Shown here in pieces: positions 26,177 through 34,754 of a stretch of DNA of 64,000 nt (position 1 is the first letter of the stretch; each line of letters opens with the position of its first letter). The stretch lies in assembly GCF_011801145.1 (NCBI RefSeq), contig NZ_CP046172.1:7006001-7070000 (forward strand), given 5' to 3'. The notes beneath the pieces were generated by a model. The model saw only the letters and a program-made list of their open reading frames with translations. It had not been told where the DNA came from and did no database searches. The translations under genes and the position numbers were made by a program. The stretch is from Nocardia arthritidis. GTDB taxonomy: Bacteria > Actinomycetota > Actinomycetes > Mycobacteriales > Mycobacteriaceae.

Positions 26177-26229
26177 GCGTGCATCGTGCACGCATATGAG
26201 GTACGGTCGACTGCGTGCACGATGCACGC
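26177..26229. promoter_or_regulatory. double palindromic MarR operator
   Basis: Two 17-bp sites, GCGTGCA-TCG-TGCACGC (26177-26193) and GCGTGCA-CGA-TGCACGC (26213-26229), have 7-bp perfect arms and centres 36 bp apart. Each is also the exact reverse complement of the other. They fill the gap between the divergent MarR and SnoaL-like genes, the expected place for dimer-binding sites that close both promoters. Confidence 0.8.
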
Positions 26230-26252
26230 AAATACTCGGAGGAGACAACATC

Positions 26253-26639
26253 ATGACCAACATCGCCACCGCGCTCACCGACCTGCTGTTCGACCGGCAG
26301 ATCTCCGTCGACACCGCCTTCGCACGGCACTTCACCACCGACTACCGCCAGCGCACCGACGGCGTCTGGAGCGACAACGCCGAATTCGTCGAGCACATCA
26401 CCCACCTGCGGGACGTGATCGCCGACGGACGCGTCGAGGTGCACGACGAACTGATCTGCGGCGACCGCTACGCCGACCGGCACACCGTCCACGCCCGCAA
26501 AGTCGATGGCAGCGAGGTCGCCTTCGAGGTACTGGTATTCGCCGAACTCGCCGCCGACGGCCGCTTCCAGCAGATCATCGAAACCACCACCATGCTCTCC
26601 GGCGGAGCCGAGGATCGGGGGCTCGGCAGTGCTCGATGA
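26253..26639 (+). CDS. SnoaL/NTF2-like small protein
   Basis: 128-residue protein of the cone-shaped NTF2/SnoaL superfamily. It starts MTNIATALTDLLFDRQ and continues with YRQRTDGVWSDNAEFVEHITHLRD and the beta-rich VEVHDELICGDRYADRHTVHARK, typical of the fold. Members include polyketide cyclases, isomerases and proteins of no known activity. The ATG at 26253 has GGAGGAGA upstream and supersedes an in-frame ATG inside the operator region. It is the first gene under the MarR operators and lies 40 bp before the FAD monooxygenase, suggesting a two-gene operon. Confidence 0.75.
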   Translation: MTNIATALTDLLFDRQISVDTAFARHFTTDYRQRTDGVWSDNAEFVEHITHLRDVIADGRVEVHDELICGDRYADRHTVHARKVDGSEVAFEVLVFAELAADGRFQQIIETTTMLSGGAEDRGLGSAR

Positions 26640-26679
26640 CAGCAACGACGCCCTACCCACTGGACAAGAGAGATGTGCG

Positions 26680-28221
26680 ATGAGGAATGACACAGGCAGC
26701 ACAGCCCAGGCGGTCGCCGATGTGGTCGTGGTCGGAGCCGGACCGGTCGGGCTCTGGCTCACCGCCGAACTGCGACTGCGCGGTGTGTCGGTGCTCGTTT
26801 TGGAGAAGGCCACGGTGCGCGATCCGCGCTCGCGTGCCGTCGGCATGCAGGCAGGCACATTGGACACCTTCGCCACCCGCGGTGTCGCCGAGCGCTTCAT
26901 CGAGCGGGGGATGCCGGTTCCCACCGGGCATTTCGGTGCCGCGGGCACGCGGCTCGACTTCCGCCGCGTCGGGGCTCTCCATCCGTTCTCGCTGGCACTG
27001 AGCCAATTCGTCACCGAGCAATTGCTGGAAGAGCGCGCCACGTCGATGGGGGCCGAGGTGCGGCGCGGACAGGAGTTGATCTCGCTGACTCAGGACGACG
27101 AAGGCGTCGAACTCATCGTCCGTTCCGAAGGTCGGCACGTCACACTGCGCACCGGTTGGGTGGTGGGGTGCGACGGCACTCGCAGTGCCGTCCGCGATGC
27201 GGTCGGTATCGGCTTTCCGGGTTCGGACACCACACTGACCGGCTGGCTGGCCGATGTCGTTCTCGAGGATCGGCCCGAGGAGCCGCTCATGGCGCGCAAT
27301 AGCGCCGGCGTCGTGATCACGGCTCCGATGGGGAACGGTCTGTACCGCCTCGCGGGTATCTCCACGGCGACCATGCGCCACGGCACCGGCGCACCTTTGA
27401 CGCTGGAGGAGGCGCGGGAGTACACCCGCGCAGTGGTCGGCGATGATCTCGGCATGCATTCGCCCCAGTGGCTGTCCCGGTACGGAAACGCCACTCGGCA
27501 GGCCACCGCCTACCGCTCGGGACGGGTTCTGCTCGCCGGAGATGCCGCCCATATGTTTTTCCCCGCCGGAGGGCAAGGCATGAATCTCGGTATCCAGGAC
27601 GCCACCGATCTCGGCTGGAAGCTGGCGGCGACGGTTCGGGGACGTGCCTCGGCGCGCCTTCTCGACAGTTACGACAGCGAACGGCGCCCGGCCGCGGCGG
27701 CGGTCATGGAGAACACCCGAGCCCAAGTCGCACTGTTCTGCGCCGAAACCCCGGAGGAGCTCGCTCTGCGCGACGCCTTCTCCGCAGCTTTGGCGCAACC
27801 GGAAACAAACCTTTTGTGGGCCCGGCGAGTGGCCGGTTTCGATGACCCCCGCTACGCCGTCGCCGCCGAAGCCGACGGCAGTCCTGCGCACCCCCTCGCG
27901 GGGACACGGCTCGCCGGACTCGCACTGCGCTCGGACACGCCTACGGGACCGGCTCCCCACGCATTGCTCCACGACGGCAGGACAGTGCTGCTGGACCTCG
28001 ACGGCGAGCACACCTCACTCACCCACTCCGACGACCTCGCATGTCATTCCGCCACCGTCGACCGGGAGACCGCCGCCGAGCCGTGGCACGACATCACCAG
28101 CGTGCTGATCCGGCCCGACGCACGGATCGCCTGGGCCAGCACAGACCGCGATCCCCGACGCCGCGCCGAGAACGTTGCGGCCGTCCTGCGTGGTATGTCA
28201 GGACACGCGGTTCTCGTCTAG
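26680..28221 (+). CDS. FAD-dependent aromatic-type monooxygenase
   Basis: 513-residue class A flavin monooxygenase (PHBH fold, MhpA/RdmE/Rox-like) that hydroxylates aromatic or polyketide substrates with NADPH and O2. Seen: FAD motif VVVGAGPVGLWLTAELRL at residues 13-30, GCDGTRSAVRDAVG in the middle, and RVLLAGDAAHMFFPAGGQGMN, the second FAD motif. The C-terminal thioredoxin-like tail has the length of MhpA-type enzymes. ATG 26680 follows a GAGAG ribosome binding site; a GTG at 26629 is a weaker alternative overlapping the previous gene. It is under the MarR operators, which suggests an inducible detoxification or catabolic role. Rifampicin monooxygenase is a relative, but identity with it is not supported. 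Confidence 0.87.
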   Translation: MRNDTGSTAQAVADVVVVGAGPVGLWLTAELRLRGVSVLVLEKATVRDPRSRAVGMQAGTLDTFATRGVAERFIERGMPVPTGHFGAAGTRLDFRRVGALHPFSLALSQFVTEQLLEERATSMGAEVRRGQELISLTQDDEGVELIVRSEGRHVTLRTGWVVGCDGTRSAVRDAVGIGFPGSDTTLTGWLADVVLEDRPEEPLMARNSAGVVITAPMGNGLYRLAGISTATMRHGTGAPLTLEEAREYTRAVVGDDLGMHSPQWLSRYGNATRQATAYRSGRVLLAGDAAHMFFPAGGQGMNLGIQDATDLGWKLAATVRGRASARLLDSYDSERRPAAAAVMENTRAQVALFCAETPEELALRDAFSAALAQPETNLLWARRVAGFDDPRYAVAAEADGSPAHPLAGTRLAGLALRSDTPTGPAPHALLHDGRTVLLDLDGEHTSLTHSDDLACHSATVDRETAAEPWHDITSVLIRPDARIAWASTDRDPRRRAENVAAVLRGMSGHAVLV

Positions 28222-28315
28222 GCCTTGGGGACGACATCGTCGCCCGCGCCTCGGTGGTGTCGATCCCCTCCCGACAGTCGAGTGCCCAGTATTGTTGCCG
28301 CACAAGGCAATCGAG

Positions 28316-29299
28316 CTATCCGAAATAGGTCGGTGTGCGGGTGACGTAGGGCTCTTCCAGGGAGCGGATCTCGGTGTCGGTGAGGTGGATGTCGAGCGCC
28401 GCGACGGCCTCGGCGAGGTGGTGCGGCTTGGTGGCGCCGACGATCGGGGCATCGACGACCGGGTTCTTCAGCACCCACGCCAGAGCGACCTGAGCCATGG
28501 ATATCCCGCGCTGCTGGGCAATTCGCTCGATCGCGTCGACGATCGCCTTGTCGGTATCGAAAATCAGTGGGCGGCCGTCGAAGTCGACATCGCGATTGGC
28601 TTCGGCGCGCCGGGTCGAACGGTCGCCCCACGGTTTGGTGGCGCGGCCACCGGCGAGCGGGCTCCACGGAATGCTGCCCACACCCAATTCGCTTAGGAGG
28701 CCGAACATTTCGCGCTCCTCCTCGCGGTGCAGCACGCTGTACTGGTCCTGCATGGACACGAACCGCGTCCAGCCACCGTCCTGCGCGGCATGCTGCATCG
28801 TGGCGAACTGCCAGGCCCACATCGAGGATGCGCCGAGGTAGCGGGCCTTGCCCGCTGTCACCACATCATGTAGCGCCGCCATCGTCTCCTCGACCGGGGT
28901 ATATGGGTCGAAGCGATGAATCTGGTAGAGATCGACGTAGTCGGTGCCGAGGCGGGTCAGGGAGGCGTCGATCTGTTCGAAGATCGCCTTGCGGGACAGG
29001 CCGGAACCGCCCGGTCCCGCATGCATCGGCAGGCCCAGTTTGGTCGCCAGCACGATGTCGTCGCGACGGGTGTATTTGCGCAGGGCACGTCCGACGATCT
29101 GTTCGGAGGTGCCGTTGCCGTACCGATTTGCGGTGTCCCAGAACGTGATACCGAGCTCGACGGCCTGCCGGAAGAACGGTTCGGCGTGCTCTTCGTCCAG
29201 CGCCCAGGGGGCGCGCTCGGTCGGGACACCGAAACTCATGCAGCCCAGGGCGATTCGGCTCACCCGCAAACCCGAGGCGCCGAGACGGGTGTACTCCAT
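28316..29299 (-). CDS. aldo/keto reductase
   Basis: 327-residue NADPH-dependent reductase of the AKR (Tas/YajO-like) superfamily with a TIM-barrel fold. Seen: LGASGLRVSRIALGCMSFG at the N-terminus, GITFWDTANRYGNGTSEQIVGRAL (catalytic Asp and Tyr), LATKLGLPM (catalytic Lys), YQIHRFDP (His), and the C-terminal cofactor segment PIVGATKPHHLAEAV. ATG 29299 has AGGAG at the right distance. The physiological substrate of such enzymes is usually unknown. The end of the gene faces the FAD monooxygenase. Confidence 0.9.
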   Translation of the reverse strand: MEYTRLGASGLRVSRIALGCMSFGVPTERAPWALDEEHAEPFFRQAVELGITFWDTANRYGNGTSEQIVGRALRKYTRRDDIVLATKLGLPMHAGPGGSGLSRKAIFEQIDASLTRLGTDYVDLYQIHRFDPYTPVEETMAALHDVVTAGKARYLGASSMWAWQFATMQHAAQDGGWTRFVSMQDQYSVLHREEEREMFGLLSELGVGSIPWSPLAGGRATKPWGDRSTRRAEANRDVDFDGRPLIFDTDKAIVDAIERIAQQRGISMAQVALAWVLKNPVVDAPIVGATKPHHLAEAVAALDIHLTDTEIRSLEEPYVTRTPTYFG

Positions 29300-29334
29300 G
29301 GCGTTACTCCTGTCGAGGATATGAACGGCGTGCA

Positions 29335-29703
29335 CTACACGCTATGACCTGGAGTGCGCTCCAGATCAAGGACATTCGACGCGGCCTCGACGAACTCACC
29401 CAGGCCGTCCTGCTCGTATGCGCGGTATATCTGCCACTGGAACTCGATCCGGTCGCCACTGTCGTACGCGTCGGCAATGTCGACGAAGTCGGCGAACGGC
29501 CACGCGGCGGCCAGCTCCCGCGCGGTGGCGCCACCGAGCCAGGCCGCGGCAGATCCGGTGACCTCCGCCAGCTCGGTCGTGGCGAGCCAGCTCAGATTCG
29601 TCGCCCGCAGCTTGTGCCGCACGCGGAACAGGCGTTTGTCCACGAACGGCAGGACAGACACGGCGCGGTCGCGCTTGCTGACCAAGGCATCGAAGCCGAT
29701 CAA
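29335..29703 (-). CDS. hypothetical protein, 122 aa
   Basis: I do not recognise a family. The protein is mixed in composition with a basic N-terminal third and an acidic, tryptophan/phenylalanine-rich C-terminal half (AAAWPFADFVDIADAYDSGDRIEFQW). It looks soluble, with no signal or membrane helix. It lies 35 bp upstream of the aldo/keto reductase on the same strand, so the two may form an operon, and it diverges from the gene at 29730 with only 26 bp between them. Confidence 0.5.
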   Translation of the reverse strand: MIGFDALVSKRDRAVSVLPFVDKRLFRVRHKLRATNLSWLATTELAEVTGSAAAWLGGATARELAAAWPFADFVDIADAYDSGDRIEFQWQIYRAYEQDGLGEFVEAASNVLDLERTPGHSV

Positions 29704-29729
29704 CGCGCTGAGATTCGAAGGGGGCTTTG

Positions 29730-30125
29730 ATGTCAGAAATCCAGTCGAAGACGACGCAGGGCAGTGCTATTCGTGCGGGCAGCCCCGATTCCGCGGTGGA
29801 TCGGGTCGCCGATTTCTATGCGGCCTATATCGATGCGGTCGACGACGGCACCGACGACTTGGGAAATGAGCTGCGCGCTCACTACCTGACCGAGGATCTG
29901 CGCCAACGCCTCGCCGCATGGGAAGAGGCCAATCATGCCGACGGCGTACTGCGGGCGCAGGACGTCCCGACCCGTTGGGAGGCCAACTACCACGACTCCG
30001 GTGCGGGGCATCTGTTCACAACCGTCACCTTGACCTGGGGCACCGGACCGGATGCCGGGCACACGCGGCTGGCGGTACAGAGCGATCTGTCCACCAAACT
30101 CATCTCCGATATCGAGGACGGATAG
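29730..30125 (+). CDS. hypothetical protein, 131 aa
   Basis: Family not recognised. The segment VADFYAAYIDAVDDGTDDLGNELRAHYLTEDLRQRLAAWEE, and the later beta-rich GAGHLFTTVTLTWGTG, recall secreted mycobacterial proteins of the DUF3828/NTF2-like kind, but no signal peptide is visible. The ATG at 29730 follows GAAGGGGG. It diverges from the gene at 29335-29703. Confidence 0.55.
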   Translation: MSEIQSKTTQGSAIRAGSPDSAVDRVADFYAAYIDAVDDGTDDLGNELRAHYLTEDLRQRLAAWEEANHADGVLRAQDVPTRWEANYHDSGAGHLFTTVTLTWGTGPDAGHTRLAVQSDLSTKLISDIEDG

Positions 30126-30300
30126 ATCGTTCGCCGCCGTTGGCGGCACTCGATGTGGCGATTCAGGCGTTCCTCGGAACGCTCGGATCCGCGGCCGACC
30201 GTATGACTCGGTCCGAGTCCAGCGAGTGCGCGTCTGGTTGACGCGGCAGCACCTCGCCCCTACTGTCCCCCGGCAGAGGAGGTGGGCAAGCATCCATCTC

Positions 30301-30933
30301 ATGACGATGCGGGAGATGGATATGCGACATCCCATGTGGGCAGCGGTGATCGGGTCCGCCGTGCTGGCTCTGGCGGGATGTTCGGGATCGACCGACAAGG
30401 CGGCCCCAGCCACGACCACCGCCGGATCCGTCGCACTACCCTCCGGCGTCGATACGCGACAGCAGTCGAAAAGCGATATCCAGTGCGCGGCTTCGGATTT
30501 GAAGGTCGGTATTCCCGGTTGGGATGCGAAACAGCCCGTGCCGAGCGTGGTCGTCGCCGAAATCGACTTCACCAACGTTTCCGGTCGCGCATGCACGCTC
30601 AACGGATTTCCGGGCGTGGCCTTGGTGGACACGGCGGGGCAGACGAACGATTTCGACCGCGAACAGTTCAAACCGCCGGTACCCGTGACGGTTTCAGCGG
30701 GCCAGACCGTCTCGGCGAAGACCTCCGGCGGACTCGGCGTCTACGACCCCGAGCATCCCGACGCCAACGCCACGTCGTTGACCATCGACCCGGCCCGTCT
30801 GCTGGTGACGCCGCCGAATACCTCGACAACCGTCAGCTTCCCGTGGCCTTGGCCCGGCCGTAAGGTCGTCGATCTCTTCGGCTCGACACACGCACGTCCC
30901 TACGTCTTCCCGGTCGGCGTCGGCGGCAACTGA
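30301..30933 (+). CDS. DUF4232-type lipoprotein
   Basis: About 210-residue cell-envelope lipoprotein. The signal peptide MRHPMWAAVIGSAVLALAGC ends in lipobox LAGC. It is followed by a low-complexity Thr/Ala linker and a beta-sandwich domain of the DUF4232 kind: CAASDLKVGI...VVVAEIDFTNVSGRACTLNGFPGVALVD, with the paired cysteines typical of that family. Start is ATG 30301 (AGGAGG about 15 bp upstream) or ATG 30322, which places the signal peptide at the very N-terminus. The function of DUF4232 proteins is not established. Its 3' end overlaps the convergent ArsR gene by 34 bp. Confidence 0.78.
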   Translation: MTMREMDMRHPMWAAVIGSAVLALAGCSGSTDKAAPATTTAGSVALPSGVDTRQQSKSDIQCAASDLKVGIPGWDAKQPVPSVVVAEIDFTNVSGRACTLNGFPGVALVDTAGQTNDFDREQFKPPVPVTVSAGQTVSAKTSGGLGVYDPEHPDANATSLTIDPARLLVTPPNTSTTVSFPWPWPGRKVVDLFGSTHARPYVFPVGVGGN

Positions 30934-31265
30934 TCATCCGCCGCGGTCGCCTCCGAAGTATCAGCCGCGACAACAACGTCCAACAACCCGGGAAATCGCG
31001 CCGCCAGATCGTCGCGACGCAGCGACACCATCAGGTAGCGGCCGTCTCGGCGCTGGCGCACGACACCGCCCTCGCGCAGTATTCGCCAATGGTGGCTGGC
31101 GCTGGATTTCGGCACGCTCGCACCGTCCGGCAGTACTGTTCCGCAGCTGCGCTCCTCCCCCGTGGCCAGTGCTCGAACGATCCGCAATCGCAGCGGATGC
31201 CCCAGGGCCGCAAGGACATCCGCCAGTTGCAACTGCGCGCGGCCGGGGTGTGGGAGTGGTGGCAC
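30900..31265 (-). CDS. ArsR-family transcriptional regulator
   Basis: 121-residue winged-helix repressor: LADVLAALGHPLRLRIVRALATGEERSCGTVLP, then VPKSSASHHWRILREGGVVRQRRDGRYLMVSLRRDDL, which is the ArsR recognition helix and wing. No metal-binding cysteine pair of the ArsR/SmtB type stands out, so a non-metal ligand is likely. The GTG at 31265 is the only sensible start near the domain. It places the start almost on top of the first palindrome of the operator array, so the true start is uncertain. It diverges from a SnoaL-like gene, the same pairing seen for the MarR regulator 5 kb away. Confidence 0.85.
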   Translation of the reverse strand: MPPLPHPGRAQLQLADVLAALGHPLRLRIVRALATGEERSCGTVLPDGASVPKSSASHHWRILREGGVVRQRRDGRYLMVSLRRDDLAARFPGLLDVVVAADTSEATAADDQLPPTPTGKT

Positions 31266-31266
31266 T

Positions 31267-31333
31267 GTTCGATTGTATTCGAACCCACGAACAGTTACAG
31301 TTCGATAGTTCCGCAAACTCGAACTATCGAACT
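31267..31333. promoter_or_regulatory. palindrome array, probable ArsR operator
   Basis: Three nested inverted repeats share GTTCGA half-sites. They are GTTCGA-6 nt-TCGAAC (31267-31284), CGAAC-7 nt-GTTCG (31288-31304) and the perfect 12-bp pair AGTTCGATAGTT / AACTATCGAACT with an 11-nt spacer (31299-31333). They lie between the divergent ArsR and SnoaL-like genes. Confidence 0.72.
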
Positions 31334-31346
31334 GGAGAGTTGACCC

Positions 31347-31733
31347 GTGACCGTTTCGCCCGATGCCGCCGTAGTGCAGGAATTCCTCCGCGCGGTCGGC
31401 GCGAAGGATTGGCCCGCCGCGCGGGCAACACTGAACGAGGACGTGGTGTGGACGCTGCCGGGCACCGGCCCGATCTCCGGCGAGGCCCACGGCCCGACCG
31501 CGGTGCTCGACCGGGCGCGGACCATCACCTCGGCCAATGTGACGATCGAACCGCAACATCTGCACCTGGGCTACCGCAGCATCGCGGTCACGGTGCACAA
31601 CACGGCCCGCCGCGCCGACGCCGAACTCGACGAGTGGCTCGCCATCGTCTTCACCTGCCGGGACGGCCGCATCACCACGATCGACACCCACATTTCCGAT
31701 GTGCCGATGATGGAACGCTTCTTCGCCGTCTGA
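31347..31733 (+). CDS. SnoaL-like protein
   Basis: 128-residue NTF2/SnoaL-fold protein. Seen: VVQEFLRAVGAKDWPAARATLNEDVVWTLPGTGPISGEAHGPTAV, a typical first half of the fold, and FTCRDGRITTIDTHISDVPMMERFF at the end. GTG start at 31347, 14 bp after the last operator arm. Probably repressed by the divergent ArsR protein. It is not obviously homologous to the other SnoaL-like gene (26253) beyond the fold. Activity unknown. Confidence 0.78.
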   Translation: MTVSPDAAVVQEFLRAVGAKDWPAARATLNEDVVWTLPGTGPISGEAHGPTAVLDRARTITSANVTIEPQHLHLGYRSIAVTVHNTARRADAELDEWLAIVFTCRDGRITTIDTHISDVPMMERFFAV

Positions 31734-31832
31734 ACGCCGGTGCCGGACAGCGTCGTTCAGGCGATGGACGCCTCGGCTTCGATGCCTACAGCTGAACACC
31801 ACGATCCGGCGTTCCGGATACCATCGGTCGTG

Positions 31833-32762
31833 ATGCATGTCGATTTGATGTTCGACTCACTGGATGGGCTGTCCGTGGGGGATGCGCTCGGCGCGGAGTT
31901 TCCGATCATGCGGCGGTCGATTCCGGATCTTCGGGCCGGTGACCTGCCGGGCGGGCCGTGGCGGTGGACCGACGACACCGAAATGGCCTGCAGCGTGGTC
32001 GCCGAACTCCTCGGCCACGGCGGGATCGATCAGGACCGGCTGGCCGGCGCCTTCGCGAAACGGTTCGACCGCAGCCGCGACTACGGCTTCCTGGCGGCCG
32101 ACACCTTGCGGCGCATCCGGGATGGTGGGCACTGGCGAACGGCGGCCGGAGCCGCATTCGATCATCAGGGTTCCTGCGGCAACGGTGCGGCCATGCGAGT
32201 GGCACCGCTGGGCGCCTACTTCGCCGGCGACCCGAAAAAGATTGCCGCCGAGGCGATCCGATCGGCGCAGGTGACGCATATGCATCCCGAAGGCGTCGCC
32301 GGCGCGGTCGCGGTCGCACTCGCGGCCGGTCAGGCCGCCCATGCTCGCATGAGCGGGATTCGGCCCGCCCCAGCGGAATTCATCACCGCCATCCTCGACC
32401 GGCTCGACGACGGCGAGACGAGCCGACTGATCCGCCGCGCCCGCGCCCTGCTCGGCTCGTCATTCGAGGAGGCCGCGGCCGAACTCGGCAACGGATCCCG
32501 GGTAACCGCGCAGAACACGGTGCCGTTCACGCTGTGGGTAGCGGCAACGCATCTGGGCGACTACCCGACGGCCGTCGCCACCTGCATCGCCGCGGGCGGT
32601 GATATCGACACGACCAGCGCCATCGTCGGCGGAATCGTCGCCGCCAACACCGGCGCACCACCGGCCTGGCTCGCCGCGCGAGAACCGTTGCCCGGCTGGC
32701 TCGATCCGGTCCGCACCCGACGGCGGAAGAACTCCGGATTCATTCGAAGGTGGTTGTCCTGA
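31833..32762 (+). CDS. ADP-ribosylglycohydrolase family protein
   Basis: About 309-residue hydrolase of the DraG/ARH superfamily, which removes ADP-ribose from proteins or nucleotides using two magnesium ions. Motifs seen: GLSVGDALGAEF at the start, WRWTDDTEM (first metal-binding Asp-Asp-Thr), GSCGNGAAMRVAPLG, and IAAGGDIDTTSAIVGGI with the second metal-binding Asp pair. All metal ligands appear intact. The frame is open from 31740, but family members begin just before GLxxGDALG, so ATG 31833 (MHVDLMFDSLDG) or the next ATG is likelier. No partner ADP-ribosyltransferase was recognised in the window. Confidence 0.87.
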   Translation: MHVDLMFDSLDGLSVGDALGAEFPIMRRSIPDLRAGDLPGGPWRWTDDTEMACSVVAELLGHGGIDQDRLAGAFAKRFDRSRDYGFLAADTLRRIRDGGHWRTAAGAAFDHQGSCGNGAAMRVAPLGAYFAGDPKKIAAEAIRSAQVTHMHPEGVAGAVAVALAAGQAAHARMSGIRPAPAEFITAILDRLDDGETSRLIRRARALLGSSFEEAAAELGNGSRVTAQNTVPFTLWVAATHLGDYPTAVATCIAAGGDIDTTSAIVGGIVAANTGAPPAWLAAREPLPGWLDPVRTRRRKNSGFIRRWLS

Positions 32763-32855
32763 CATCACCAATTTCCTTGTAACCGAATTCTTTTCGGCAA
32801 TTCCCCAACCCACTGGGGAATACGGGAATGGCGCATCGGTGTCATCATCCAATAG

Positions 32856-34754
32856 GTGAATAGACGCCGTTTTCTTGGGATCAGCGCGCTGAGCCCGCTC
32901 GCCGCCATGGCCGTCACCGGAACCATCCCCGCGCGGGCGGCGGGACACTCGTTCGGGTTCGCGGCGGATGGGAGCGCATTCCTGCTGGACGGCAAGCCCT
33001 TTCAGATACGCAGCGGCGAAATGCATCCGGCCCGCATTCCGGTGGAGTACTGGCGGCATCGAATTCGGATGGCCAAGGCCATGGGAATGAATACGATCGC
33101 GCTCTACATCATGTGGAACTATCTCGAGGAGCAAGAGGGCGTCTTCGACTTCACCACGGACAGAAGGGATTTCGAGGGCTTCATCAAGCTGTGCCAGCAA
33201 GAGGACATGTGGGTGCTGCTCCGGCCGGGGCCGTATGTCTGCGGCGAGTGGGATCTGGGCGGCATTCCCTCGTATCTGCTGCGCAATGCGGATATCAAGC
33301 TACGGGTGAAATCGGCGGACGATCCGCATTACCTGGCCGCGGTACGCCGCTATTTCGATCAACTCATCCCCCGGGTGCGGCCGCTGATGATCGGCAATGG
33401 CGGACCGATCCTGATGATCCAGATCGAGAACGAGTACGGGTCGTACGGGAACGATCCCGGATATCCGGCGGAAATAAGGCAACTCTGGGTGGACGGCGGC
33501 ATCGACGGGCCGTTCTACACCGAGGACGGCCTCGATCAGGTGCGATCCAACCACAGCAATGTCTCTGGCGGCGCGATCGCGCTGAGCGGCGGGAACGCGT
33601 CGGCTATCGCCGAGGCGCGCAAGGCTTTTCCGGCGGTACCCGCGATGGCCGGTGAGGTGTATCCCGGCTGGCTCACCCACTGGGGCGATGCCACCTTCCA
33701 GGGCGCCGACAGCGATATCTCGGCCGACCTGAAGGCCTTCATGGAGCAGGGCCTGTCCTTCAATATCTATGTGATCCACGGCGGCACCAGCTTCGGCTTC
33801 TTCGCCGGCGCCAACGCCGACAATTCATCCGGCAACTACCAGCCCGACATCACCAGCTACGACTATTGCGCGCCCATCACCGAACAAGGAGTGGCCACCG
33901 ACCGCTATCGCACCTATCGGAACATCATCGGCAGCCATCTCACCACCCCGCTGCCCGATATCCCCGAACCGATTCCGACGCTCCCGGCCGAAACATTCAC
34001 CCCGGAGCCGTACGCCTCGGTCTGGGACAACCTGCCCGCCGCCCTCCCCGCCGACCAGACCGACGATCCGCGGCCGTTCGAAATGTACGGCCAGAACTTC
34101 GGTTTCGCGCTCTACCGCAAACCGTTGACCGGCTATACCGGCGCGACGCTCGATATCAGGTGGGTGCACGACTACGCGACGGTATTCCTGAACGGCAGAT
34201 ATGCGGGCGGCTTCTCCCGCGCCCGGATCCCCGACGAACTCTCCATCGGCCTGAACGTCACCAACAACAACGAGCCGCTCACGCTGCGCGACCCCGGATC
34301 GACCGGCTCCGAACCGGTGCTCGACATTCTGGTAGAAGGCATGGGGCGCACCAACTTCGGGCATGCGATGGTCGACAGGAAGGGCATTCTGGAAACCGTT
34401 TCGCTGCGCAACGCCGGGCCGCTCACCGGCTGGCAGGTCTTCCTGCTGCCGATGGACGAGCCCTACATCGCGGGCCTCACGCCGACGGTGTCCGATCCGG
34501 GCAGGCCCGGATTGTTCTTCGCGGCCACCGTCACGCTGACCACCGTCGCCGACACCTACCTCGACATGTCGGGCTGGACAAAGGGTTTCGTCTACGTCAA
34601 CGACCGGAATCTGGGCCGCTACTGGACCATCGGCCCGCAGCGGCGGCTGTTCTGCCCCGGCCCATGGCTGCGCGAGGGCGAGAACCGGATCATCGTCTTC
34701 GACCTGCATCAGACCGAGGCGAAGCCGATCACCTTCGCGCCGACCCTGTCCTGA
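32856..34754 (+). CDS. secreted beta-galactosidase (GH35)
   Basis: 632-residue glycoside hydrolase family 35 enzyme, hydrolysing beta-galactosides outside the cell. The N-terminus has a twin-arginine signal (NRRRFLGISALSPLAAMA, then ARA), so it is exported folded. The barrel shows LDGKPFQIRSGEMHPARIP, RPGPYVCGEWDLGGIPSYLL, LMIQIENEYGSYG (acid/base Glu) and AGEVYPGWLTHWG (nucleophile Glu region). The C-terminal 200 residues form the jelly-roll domains common in GH35. The GTG start at 32856 is set by the Tat motif. The 3' end overlaps the convergent GH31 gene by 26 bp. Confidence 0.92.
   Translation: MNRRRFLGISALSPLAAMAVTGTIPARAAGHSFGFAADGSAFLLDGKPFQIRSGEMHPARIPVEYWRHRIRMAKAMGMNTIALYIMWNYLEEQEGVFDFTTDRRDFEGFIKLCQQEDMWVLLRPGPYVCGEWDLGGIPSYLLRNADIKLRVKSADDPHYLAAVRRYFDQLIPRVRPLMIGNGGPILMIQIENEYGSYGNDPGYPAEIRQLWVDGGIDGPFYTEDGLDQVRSNHSNVSGGAIALSGGNASAIAEARKAFPAVPAMAGEVYPGWLTHWGDATFQGADSDISADLKAFMEQGLSFNIYVIHGGTSFGFFAGANADNSSGNYQPDITSYDYCAPITEQGVATDRYRTYRNIIGSHLTTPLPDIPEPIPTLPAETFTPEPYASVWDNLPAALPADQTDDPRPFEMYGQNFGFALYRKPLTGYTGATLDIRWVHDYATVFLNGRYAGGFSRARIPDELSIGLNVTNNNEPLTLRDPGSTGSEPVLDILVEGMGRTNFGHAMVDRKGILETVSLRNAGPLTGWQVFLLPMDEPYIAGLTPTVSDPGRPGLFFAATVTLTTVADTYLDMSGWTKGFVYVNDRNLGRYWTIGPQRRLFCPGPWLREGENRIIVFDLHQTEAKPITFAPTLS

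Noticed and set aside
26680..28221. Naming the FAD monooxygenase as rifampicin monooxygenase (rox)
   Set aside because: It shares the fold and motifs but no specific feature; many aromatic hydroxylases fit equally, and MarR control suggests other substrates.
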